From positions 62,001 through 126,000 of the forward strand of contig CP060759.1 of the NCBI GenBank assembly GCA_023205875.1: a stretch of 64,000 nt of DNA. Direction: 5' to 3'. Below the pieces are notes generated by a model. The model was not told the origin of the DNA, did no database searches, and saw only the letters and a program-made list of their open reading frames with translations. The stretch is from Chloropicon primus (taxonomy: Eukaryota > Chlorophyta > Chloropicophyceae > Chloropicales > Chloropicaceae). The position numbers were made by a program, and so were the translations under genes. Position 1 is the stretch's first letter, and each line of letters starts with the position of its first letter. This document shows positions 55,433-63,321 of the stretch, piece after piece.

Positions 55433-58123
55433 ATGGCGAGGTCGAGGTCGAGGGACTCGGTGGCCTGGCTTGGGCTGGTGGTGGTGCTCTGTGTGGGGAC
55501 GGCCTCTGTGTGGGGATCGCCTCGACCCCTGGTCGACTCCAGCATGACGACGTCGTCCTCGCCGCCTGCCCGCGGGCCCGCGAGCTGGAGGGTGCGGGGG
55601 CAGATGGAGGTCCTCGTCGACGCCGTGGTGCTGGAGAGGGTGGACAGGCAGAGGCTGCTGGCCGAGGACGAGGAGACGCAGAACCTCCTGATCGCCTCGG
55701 AGGAGGAGTTGAACGGAACCGGGGAGGCCTACACCAACAGGAAGCACCCGTACAGGTGGGGCACGGCCCCCGAGACCTCGTCCTTCTCCGGGATCTCCAT
55801 GCGGTACAACGGGAACTGGACGAAGATCGGGTCGGGCGACGACGAGTGGGTGTGGCGCCTCAAGGTGACGAGCCCGGGCGCGATCTCGCAGCAGCTCATC
55901 TTCAGCACCCTGTGGCTCCCCGCGGGGAGCGAGCTGTGGGTCTACTCCCAGGAGTCCGAGGAGACCATGGCGTGCGGGGCGGACTGCCACCTCTTCACGG
56001 CGGGCGACACGAGGATCGACGAGAAGTTCACGACCCCCATCGTGCACGGCAGCGACCTTTACTTGGAGTACCACATGAAGCTCCCGGTGGTGAGGAGGGA
56101 CACCATCGTGCCCAGGGTTCACATCTTTAAGGTGGTCCAGGGGTACCGAGACGTCCTGCGCGAGGCGCCTGGGGATCGCGACGCCCCGGTGGCCGCCAAG
56201 GGCCTCGACGAGATCTACAACCAAGGCCTGTCGCAGAGCTGCAACAACGACGCGACGTGCCCCCTGGTGGGCGACGAGTGGGAGAAGGCGAGGCGGTCGG
56301 TGGTTCAGATCATCACGGACGGCGGGAGCAACGGGAACCAGTTCAGCGCGGTGTGCACGGGAACGCTGATCAACAACCCCGGGAAGAGGAATTACGTGAT
56401 CACGGCGTACCACTGCCTCGAGGGGGAGAGCGTGTCCAACTGGGCCTTTGTGTTCAACTACGAGAAGGAGTGCGACAGGCAGTCCTTTCAGAACTCCAAG
56501 TTCAGCGACTTTCTGAACGGGGCGAGGCTGGTTTGGGCCGACAAGGCCACGGACACCATCCTGCTCGAGATCTACCAGGACATTCCCAGCCGTTACAACG
56601 CCTACTTCTCCGGCTGGGACGCTAGGAGCTTTGACTTGCTGGACCCCTTCACGGTCTCCTTCCACCACCCGAACGGCGACTTCAAGAAAGTTTCGGTGGA
56701 CACCAACGCCAAGGCCGAGGGGACCTGCCCGTTCTGCGGCAACCTTAGGAAGTCCCACATCGTGGTCACCGGGTGGGACGACGGCACCACGGAGAGGGGG
56801 TCTTCGGGCTGCTCCCTGTTCAACTCGGACCAGAGCATCGTGGGCGTCCTCTCGGGGGGCTCTGCTTCCTGCCCGGACAACTCCGGGTTTGACTTGTTTG
56901 GCAAAATGGAGGTGGCTTACGAGCACGGGCTCGTGGAGCACATCGCCAACCCGGGCCAGCTCAGCATGGGGGGGAGGTGGAACGCAGACCCGAGGTCCGC
57001 CCTCGCCTTCGAGCCGGAGACCTTGGTCGTGGTGGAGGGCGGGCCAGAGGCGTCGTTGGACGTGTGGCTCAATGCCCCCGTGGACCAGGGAGACCTGGTC
57101 ACGGTTTCCGTGAACCTCTCTGAGGGAGACGACAAGTGGGTGGAGGTGCTGCATCCCAGGGAGCTCACCTTTGACTCTTCCGACTGGAGCGAGGCCAAGC
57201 AGATCACAATCAAGCCGAGGGACAATGCGGACTTCGACGGGGACGTCAAGTACTACGTCAGGCTCCACGCTCGCCACAAGTCTGGCAAGGACGCTTACAT
57301 CTCTGACTTTCCCGTCGTTCAGCAGGACGACGAGCACATCACGGGCGACACGCTTTTCGATCCGATCGAAATCAACGATTTGCCCTTCAGCTTCATGGGG
57401 GACACCGGCATGGGTTACACCAACACCCTCCAGTCTCGGTGCGAGCTCGGGAGCGCCTCCCCCGACATCGTGTTCGAGTACACCCCCCGCAGGGACACTC
57501 ACATGAGTGTGAGTCTTTGTGCCCTGCCAATGTTCGACTCGACTCTGTACATCCTGGAGAATGGCCGGGAGAGGTGGTGCAACGACGACGGTGAGGACAG
57601 CTGCGGCGAGTCTGCCCAGCTGAACAACGTGGTCTTCAAGAGGGACCACACGTACCACATCGTGGTCGATGGGTACAACGGGGCGAGGGGGAGGTTCCAG
57701 CTGGACGTCCGCGAGCTCCCCCAGTTCGTGAACTCCTTCTCCGCCGCTGGAGCTGACGGCGCTTCCCCGATTCCGATGGACACTTACGTCCCGGCAGACA
57801 CGTACACCAAGGCAGATACCCAGGGATCCGACGCCCAGGGATCGGGGGTCGCCCTCAGCGCAGCCGGGATGCTCCCGATCGCCTCTCTCGCCGGCAACAA
57901 GGCCCCCGAGAGCGATTCCTACGTTACAGGCGGCTTTCGGAGCCAGCAAGACATCTTGCGGAGCGGGAGGGAGCACGTCAGCGCCGTGACGAGGTTCTTC
58001 AGCACCTTGGAGTCCTCCCAAAAGGAAAAGGAAGCCGCGCGACAAGATTCGTTCTCCCTCACCACCACGAGGAACGTCCTTGACCTCCTCGCTCTGCTAG
58101 CCGCTGTCATTCTATACTTCTGA
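55433..58123 (+). CDS. secreted Lys-C-like serine protease, bacterial type
   Basis: An 896-residue intronless protein. A signal peptide ends near WGSPR (core AWLGLVVVLCVG). A propeptide or beta domain (70-260) precedes the trypsin-fold protease, which resembles Achromobacter lysyl endopeptidase: H327 in TAYHC, D374 in TDTILLEI, S458 in RGSSGCSLF, with Cys pairs around them. Next come a beta-sandwich (about 520-620, VVVEGGPEASLDVWL...ITIKPRDNADF) and a PPC-like beta domain (about 640-765, FDSTLYILENGRERWCNDDG). The end is hydrophobic (LDLLALLAAVILYF), a membrane or GPI-type anchor. The triad is intact, so it should be active at the cell surface or in a lytic compartment. Domain make-up is that of bacterial exoproteases; Arg codons are host-like (AGG), so any transfer is old. 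Confidence 0.85.
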   Translation: MARSRSRDSVAWLGLVVVLCVGTASVWGSPRPLVDSSMTTSSSPPARGPASWRVRGQMEVLVDAVVLERVDRQRLLAEDEETQNLLIASEEELNGTGEAYTNRKHPYRWGTAPETSSFSGISMRYNGNWTKIGSGDDEWVWRLKVTSPGAISQQLIFSTLWLPAGSELWVYSQESEETMACGADCHLFTAGDTRIDEKFTTPIVHGSDLYLEYHMKLPVVRRDTIVPRVHIFKVVQGYRDVLREAPGDRDAPVAAKGLDEIYNQGLSQSCNNDATCPLVGDEWEKARRSVVQIITDGGSNGNQFSAVCTGTLINNPGKRNYVITAYHCLEGESVSNWAFVFNYEKECDRQSFQNSKFSDFLNGARLVWADKATDTILLEIYQDIPSRYNAYFSGWDARSFDLLDPFTVSFHHPNGDFKKVSVDTNAKAEGTCPFCGNLRKSHIVVTGWDDGTTERGSSGCSLFNSDQSIVGVLSGGSASCPDNSGFDLFGKMEVAYEHGLVEHIANPGQLSMGGRWNADPRSALAFEPETLVVVEGGPEASLDVWLNAPVDQGDLVTVSVNLSEGDDKWVEVLHPRELTFDSSDWSEAKQITIKPRDNADFDGDVKYYVRLHARHKSGKDAYISDFPVVQQDDEHITGDTLFDPIEINDLPFSFMGDTGMGYTNTLQSRCELGSASPDIVFEYTPRRDTHMSVSLCALPMFDSTLYILENGRERWCNDDGEDSCGESAQLNNVVFKRDHTYHIVVDGYNGARGRFQLDVRELPQFVNSFSAAGADGASPIPMDTYVPADTYTKADTQGSDAQGSGVALSAAGMLPIASLAGNKAPESDSYVTGGFRSQQDILRSGREHVSAVTRFFSTLESSQKEKEAARQDSFSLTTTRNVLDLLALLAAVILYF

Positions 58124-58383
58124 AAGAAAGGAAAAAAGAAAAGGTGGGACTTTATTATTATTTATTATGATTTTATTAAAAGTGGTTGGGTGTGGATCCA
58201 TTCATCCATCCATTCATTCATTTCTCTCAAGCAAGGCGCTTCCTTTCTTTCTTACCCCTCGTCCCCTTCATCCATCCATCGCCATTCCTCCTCCCCTCAT
58301 GAACTGGGCTCTCTGACAAAATTAAGACAGAGAGAGAGAGAGAGAGAGAGAGGAGAGACAAAGGGAAAGGGAAAGGGAGAGGT
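58124..58383. other. short intergenic with ATTC and GA repeats
   Basis: ATTC/ATCC repeats (58197-58221), an AT-rich stretch (58151-58180) and (GA)n at 58328-58353 just before the NDUFB10 ATG. No gene seen. Confidence 0.55.
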
Positions 58384-58729
58384 ATGACGCAAGGGTATTT
58401 TCCTTCGCCGCCGAGCGCAGAAGAGGCCAAGACCAACCCCGTGGCCTTGCTGGAACTCAGGGAACACCTCTCGAGGGAGAAGTTGGTCAAGATAGAAGAG
58501 CAAAAACTCGTACGCGAGGAGCTCAAGCTGTGCTACAGGAGGGAGGGCGTCAACCACATTTCAAAGTGCAAGGACGTAAGTGCCGGACCCCGCGATACGA
58601 GCTTCGGTCCCGTCGCCATGCCGCTGACCTCGCTGACTCCGTTTCCTTCTTCCCGTTCCCCCCTCGCAGTTGGCGCTCGAGTACATTAAGCTCATGAAGG
58701 AAAACAAGGCCGCAGTGAACCTGAATTAG
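58384..58729 (+). CDS. NDUFB10: mitochondrial complex I subunit NDUFB10 (PDSW)
   Basis: Two exons, 58384-58575 and 58670-58729, phase 0, 94-bp GT-AG intron; 83 residues. The core REHLSREKLVKIEEQKLVRE, then LCYRREGVNHISKCKD and LALEYIKLM, matches plant NDUFB10 closely, including the CYR-x-EGVNH and KC cysteines that form a disulfide in the intermembrane space. It belongs to the distal membrane arm of complex I. The protein is shorter than the animal form, as in plants. No presequence is present, which is usual for this subunit. The last exon encodes only 19 residues. Confidence 0.9.
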
Positions 58730-59057
58730 GGTTCCGCCATTGCATTGGTTCGGGTTTAAGTGGCAGGTGCTGGCGGGGAAGCGAAGAGCGTCGCACGAGC
58801 GTGCGTGCGTGCGTGCGTGCGACAGGACTGGCCTGATCGTCCTGACCTAATTCGTCCTGGCCTGGTGATGGTCCTGGCCTGGTGTTCTTTGGCGGCCAAA
58901 CTCTGCGCCTTCCATTTAATATAAAAACAATATACAACAAAGAGTTTCCAAATAATTATCTATCCAGGAAATGAATGTTGTGCTCCCCTATCGGTCTGTT
59001 TCTCTTCTTTCTATGTTGTTGAGGTAACTCATCCTCATTTAGTCTTCTCGAGGAAGT
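58730..59057. other. intergenic with GTGC repeats
   Basis: No gene seen. CGTG/GTGC repeats lie at 58798-58821 and GTCCTGGCCTGGTG-type repeats at 58853-58884. TTTGGCGGCCAAA (58887-58899) resembles an E2F site but lies in the 3' flank of two convergent genes. Confidence 0.5.
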
Positions 59058-60299
59058 TTAGAGCTCGTCGTGCTCCACCTCGTCGTCGTCCTCGTCGTCC
59101 TCGTCGTCTTCGACTGGGATCTCGGACTTCGCCTGCTCCTCCTCGAACCTGGCCTTGGCCTCAGCCTCCTCTGCAGCCTTGGTGTCATCGAAGAGCTTCT
59201 TCTCGATGTCCTTCATGGCTCCCCAGGTCTCCTGGGCGAACTGCTTGGCGTACTCGACGTCGTCGGTCACGAGGATGTTGTCGAAAATGGTGCCACTCTT
59301 GACCTGCCACAACTCGAAGCCGATGTACTTCAAGTCAGTGTACCTGTAGAGCTCGTCTCCGCTTCCGTCGACGTAGTCTGGGTTCTTGATCATGGGGGCC
59401 TCCCACTTTCCCTTGTACTCGGGGTTGTCCATAAGCTTCTGGGTCCACTCTCCCTTGTACTCAGGGTTCTTCATCATTGGCCTCTCCCACTCTCCGTCTT
59501 CCTCCTCGTCCCAGTCCTCTGGAAGCTCGGCCTTGTCGTCAGGGATCATCTCTGGCACGTCCCAGTCCTCTGGCTTGACGTCCTCTGGGTCAGGGATCTT
59601 CTCCCTCTCGTCCCAGTCCTCTGGCTTGGTGGCCTCGGGGTCGTGGATCTCCTTGGGTGGCAAGAACGCCCAGTCCTCCTCGAGCTCTCCCTTGGCGACC
59701 TCCTCCAAGTCCAAAAGAACCTCGTAGGTGTTGTCGGGGTGGACGATCAGGGTGTAAACGTGCGTGAGCTCGTCCGTGGCTACCCTCGTGAGCTTGTTCG
59801 TTCGGAGCTGGTTCACACCGTCCTTGTCCGTGAAGATCACATGCGTGTGCTTGGTTCCTCCGCAAATGTCAGGCCCGAACATGATGGAATAAGGCGTCTC
59901 CCCGGAGAAGTCAGCGATCTTGTCGGCGCTGCTCGCGGGGACCAGCTTGACGTATCCGCCACCGCAGTCGATCTTCTGCTCGTGCTTGACGCTGAACTGG
60001 AACACGAGATCCTTTCCAGTGTTGTCGAAGGTCTCCTTCATCTCCGCGGTCATGGCGTAAAACCTCGCGTCAGGAGTCGTCTGAATTCCGGCGTCCTTCT
60101 CCGGGTCGCTGAAGTACTTGCCGGCGCTTCTCACGAACTTGCCGTCCGCCCCTTCGGCGGTCTTCCAAGTGGACTTCACCCAATTCTTCTCCCAGTCCGC
60201 AGGGAAGGTCTCCTCGAAGTACACCTTCGCCTCCACGCAGCTCAGAATGCTAAGCGTCGCCAGGGCCAGCGCCGCGCAGCCCAATCCCTTCGTCCACAC

Positions 60300-60302
<3 letters not shown>
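59058..60302 (-). CDS. CRT: calreticulin
   Basis: A 414-residue intronless protein, typical size. A signal peptide ends at CVEA-KVYFEE. The lectin domain has FEETFPADWEKNWVKS, FSVKHEQKIDCGGGYVKL and MFGPDICGGTKHTHVIF. The P-domain has three type-1 repeats (IHDPEATKPEDWDERE and two more) and three type-2 repeats (GEWERPMMKNPEYKGEW...). GFELWQVKSGTIFDNILV closes the lectin fold. The C terminus is acidic (calcium storage) and ends HDEL, the ER retrieval signal. It folds glycoproteins and buffers calcium in the ER. It is calreticulin rather than calnexin: no membrane helix, and three repeats of each type. Confidence 0.97.
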
Positions 60303-60334
<32 letters not shown>

Positions 60335-60420
60335 AACCTCTCCCTTCTCGTTCTTCTTCGCTCGGCGGCGTCGGCGTTCTCGATCCCCCGGGGGGAAAAG
60401 AAAGATTTTTTTCGCAGAAC
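60303..60420. repeat. (CT)n in the calreticulin leader
   Basis: A (CT)n run at 60304-60335 directly before the calreticulin ATG (GA on the coding strand). The rest of this stretch holds nothing recognised. Confidence 0.8.
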
Positions 60421-60499
60421 CCTCGCTCTCCTCAGATCAAGAGGATGGAGGGCGGAGGGGGCAAGCAGAGGAGGGAGGGAGGGAACATCCAGATGTCGA

Positions 60500-60531
<32 letters not shown>

Positions 60532-60651
60532 TCTGTCTGTCTGTCTGTCTGTGCAGTGGGTTGGGATGCCCTCGCTCCTCAGATCAAGAGGATGGAGGGC
60601 GGGCGAGGGGGCAAGCAGAGGAGGGAGGGAGGGAGGGAACATCCAGATGTC

Positions 60652-60691
<40 letters not shown>

Positions 60692-60729
60692 GCACTCTGT
60701 CTGTCTGTCTGTGCAGTGGGTTGGGATGC
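60421..60729. repeat. 150-bp tandem duplication
   Basis: 60421-60568 and 60569-60729 are two copies of one block: CTCGCT(CT)CCTCAGATCAAG, a GGAGGGC stretch, AACATCCAGATGTCGATC, (CT)n, CTGT repeats and GTGCAGTGGGTTGGGATGC. They differ mainly in the length of the simple repeats and by CACACA in the first copy. No coding content. Confidence 0.9.
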
Positions 60730-60960
60730 TGTTCTAGAAAGGATGATGTCTTGGGGCTCGGCAACAGCGTGGGGAACGGTTTGACAATTTGGATATATTG
60801 AGAAAAATCGGTCGTCGTCGTCGGTTACGCTCATAGTAATGTTACAGAATCGTTGTACAAAGGAGGAACAAGGTGGCGTGGCCCCCGCTCGAGAGACTAC
60901 CCCTCACTCACTCACTCACTCACTCACTCACTCTCGCTCGTTCCCCATCCATTCATTCCT
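60730..60960. other. 3' flank of the Atg22-like gene
   Basis: (CTCA)n at 60903-60932 and a minus-strand TGTAA at 60842-60846, about 115 bp beyond the stop of the transporter gene. No gene seen. Confidence 0.55.
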
Positions 60961-62664
60961 TTATTCGTTCATTGCCTCTTCGGGCACGAGCTGGAACATC
61001 TCGAGGTCCGCCGTGGGCGGTTGGCTCACTTTCATCTTCTCGACATCCATCTTTTGGTCCGAGGCCACGGCCAAGCTGGTCTTGAAGAGGAAGGGAAGGG
61101 CGGGCAGCATCACGAAAAGCATCGAGAAGCAACCCCACCGAATCGATCCGGTGAGGTCGACGATCAGGCCGATGACCAGGGGCCCGATCCACGAGGTGCC
61201 GAGCTCCAAGATGCCCTCCAGGGACATGATGGTCGAGCTGTACCCCGCGGGAATCATCTGCGCGAGGATCCCCCTGCTCAACGCGGGGAAGGGGGAGACC
61301 AAGAGCCCAGCGAGCACGAACAAAAAGTAGATCTCCCACTTTTCTCGCAATCCCAAGAGCATGTACACGGGGATGAGATTCGTGACGCAGCACACGACCA
61401 GAGTCAGCCTCTGGTTGCTGTTCTTGTACCTCTTCACGAAGGCCCCCAGCGCCAGGGCGCTTATCATGGAGGTCACGAGCATGACCACGAGTGGGAGGAC
61501 GAGCTCGTCCGCTCGCAGGGAGAACTCCCGCTCGATGTAGAGCGTCGCCGTCGTCAGGATGGACTGCACCGCCGTCCAGTGAAGCGTCCTGCCGATCAAG
61601 AATACCATCATCTGGCTCATGTCCTTCCTCATCAGGGTCAGGGTACCGTACACCCTCTTGCACCCGAGGGAGAGCCAGTCGAGCGTGCCGCCCGCGAACG
61701 GGGGGCCTGGCCTGACCCCGAGACCGTAGATGGAATGCCAGCAAAATGCGATGCCAAAGACCGCAGCGAAGGCGAGGGCGAGCCTCAGACCGAAGGTGTT
61801 AGAAGGCTCCGTCTCCCCAGGAGCCAGAAGCGTCACCAGGAGGCCCTGGACGATGAAGCCCAAGATCTGCCCGACGAAAAAGTAAGCCGAGGTCGTGATC
61901 GAGAACTCAGAAGCGAGTTGCTCGGAGAGCTTGTTGACCTCCATCTTGGAATTCCGCTGCCGATTGTCGTCGCACCTTGCCCCGTCCTGGTCGTCAACCT
62001 CCTCGGCCTGGCTGTAGAGCTCCTTCATCTTCTCCTGGACCTTGGGATCTGATCGCACGAGGAGAGGCAAGTAGGCGTTCCTCAGCGCCCTGTTTCCGAA
62101 GTTCCAGGCAGTCGCACCGGCGAAGACGAATAGGGCGTTGACCAGGTAGAGGGAGGAGCTCGACAAGCTGACGGGGATGGCGAAGCAAACGCCCCAGACG
62201 CCCACGCAGAACGCCAAGGTCAGCCTTCTGTGGCTCCCAATGTCACCCATCGGCCCCAAGATCACCAGCAGAGCCCCAGAGGAGAACAAAACCAGGGCAG
62301 AGACGTACGCTGCCACCGACGTGTAATCCATTCCTATTCCCGGCACCTTGGTGTCCAAAGGGAACCACTGGCAGTCATCCGTGATGTTGTCTGGCCTGCG
62401 GAAGTCTGCGTCCGAGTGGACCGTCACGGGGGCAGCACAAAGGTCCCCATCGCTGGTGATGTGCCTCCACTCGATCACGCCCCCCTTTGAAGCCTCGTAT
62501 TTTGCCTGCGTCACGACCAAAAGGGGCGCGAACACGATGATTGCCAGAGCTATGGGTCCGATCCCGAAGTCGTACATGTACCAAGCCCGGAGCTCCTCAT
62601 CTTCAGGAAAGCAGCAGGCGCAGGACCCTCTGCAACTCCTCCTGTTTGACGATAGCGCGGCCAT
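60961..62664 (-). CDS. Atg22/UMF1-type MFS transporter
   Basis: A 567-residue intronless protein from ATG 62664; the frame above opens only at TTG. A Cys-rich start (CRGSCACCFPEDEE) leads into RAWYMYDFG, the signature of the Atg22 family. About 12 membrane helices follow in two sets with a large loop (about 235-290) holding a charged segment. GPMGDIGSHRR is the A-like loop of MFS carriers, WNFGNRALRNAYLPLL is an Atg22-type block, and FPALSRGILAQMIPAG with a following PLVIGLIVDLTGSIRWG completes the family signature. Yeast Atg22 exports amino acids from the vacuole during autophagy. A weak bipartite motif on the minus strand (62832-62854) lies 168 bp upstream. Confidence 0.85.
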   Translation of the reverse strand: MAALSSNRRSCRGSCACCFPEDEELRAWYMYDFGIGPIALAIIVFAPLLVVTQAKYEASKGGVIEWRHITSDGDLCAAPVTVHSDADFRRPDNITDDCQWFPLDTKVPGIGMDYTSVAAYVSALVLFSSGALLVILGPMGDIGSHRRLTLAFCVGVWGVCFAIPVSLSSSSLYLVNALFVFAGATAWNFGNRALRNAYLPLLVRSDPKVQEKMKELYSQAEEVDDQDGARCDDNRQRNSKMEVNKLSEQLASEFSITTSAYFFVGQILGFIVQGLLVTLLAPGETEPSNTFGLRLALAFAAVFGIAFCWHSIYGLGVRPGPPFAGGTLDWLSLGCKRVYGTLTLMRKDMSQMMVFLIGRTLHWTAVQSILTTATLYIEREFSLRADELVLPLVVMLVTSMISALALGAFVKRYKNSNQRLTLVVCCVTNLIPVYMLLGLREKWEIYFLFVLAGLLVSPFPALSRGILAQMIPAGYSSTIMSLEGILELGTSWIGPLVIGLIVDLTGSIRWGCFSMLFVMLPALPFLFKTSLAVASDQKMDVEKMKVSQPPTADLEMFQLVPEEAMNE

Positions 62665-62831
62665 CCTTCCCAACCAGCCGGAGTTTCTCACACTCCCAGG
62701 GTTTCCCGTCCCTTGGTTGCGCCTCTCAGACGCCAGCACCTCCTGGACAACAACTTCACTCAAGCCAACACCACTCAGCCGCTTGAAGAGAGAAACAACT
62801 CAAGTTCTCAGCCCCTGATCGACCAATCGCT

Positions 62832-62854
62832 TCAAGTGCGTGCACAATCGAAAG
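62832..62854 (-). promoter_or_regulatory. degenerate bipartite motif upstream of Atg22-like gene
   Basis: Minus strand CTTTCG, spacer ATTGTGC (7 bp), ACGCACTTGA, matching the second half at 7 of 10 positions with correct spacing and orientation. It may be chance. Confidence 0.3.
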
Positions 62855-63054
62855 AGGTGGAGACGAAGGTACGCGTCCCGTCCTCCCCTGCCCCTTTCCA
62901 CGCCGTCCTCGTCGTCTCCTTCCCCTCCAAACTTCGTTCCCCTGGCTGGCCCTTGGCCCAAAACTCTCCAGAGTGTCCTCGGGATGAGCGCACCCCAACT
63001 CAAAAAAAGAGAAACTCACGAGAGAGGAGCGAGGGAGTGAGGGAGTGAGGGAGA

Positions 63055-63320
63055 GAGCGAGGGTGTTGACGACGAGGCGAGAGGAAGACGAGGTGTACTG
63101 ACTGGACAGGACGAAAGTACGTCTCGCGGGCTTTCGTTTGGTGCCTCGCTTGACTTGTTTGACGGGCGGAGTGAACGAGGAGAAACCTTTGGCGAAGGAG
63201 GCCAACTGGAGTTCTGGAGCCAAGGAAGGAGCGAGGGTGTTGGCGACGAGGCGGAAGGAAGAGGAGGTTGGGTTGAGGTATACTGACTGGAGTGGACCGG
63301 ACGGAAGCACGCCTCGCAGC
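63055..63320. repeat. diverged direct repeat in a promoter
   Basis: 63055-63130 and 63229-63320 share GAGCGAGGGTGTTG, CGACGAGGCG, GGAAGA, TACTGACTGGA and ACG.CTCGC in the same order, with a 15-bp insertion in the second copy. The bipartite motif (63131-63153) lies directly after the first copy, and the ATG at 63322 directly after the second, where the motif is missing. Confidence 0.75.
63131..63153 (+). promoter_or_regulatory. bipartite promoter motif upstream of last gene
   Basis: CTTTCG, spacer TTTGGTG, CCTCGCTTGA, ending 168 bp before the ATG at 63322. Preceded by GCGGG like the CDC45 copy. Confidence 0.6.
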
Positions 63321-63321
63321 C

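Noticed and set aside
55379-58045. 888-codon open frame on the minus strand across the protease gene
   Set aside because: It mirrors the real gene on the other strand. GC-rich third positions keep the antisense frame open; the peptide is Val/Arg/His/Pro-rich with no domain.
58887-58899. E2F-type site TTTGGCGGCCAAA
   Set aside because: It lies between the 3' ends of two convergent genes, away from any promoter, so a role is unlikely.
60961-62052. Long plus-strand frame opposite the Atg22-like transporter
   Set aside because: Antisense shadow of a membrane protein gene; low-complexity Asp/Glu/Arg/His composition and no recognisable fold.
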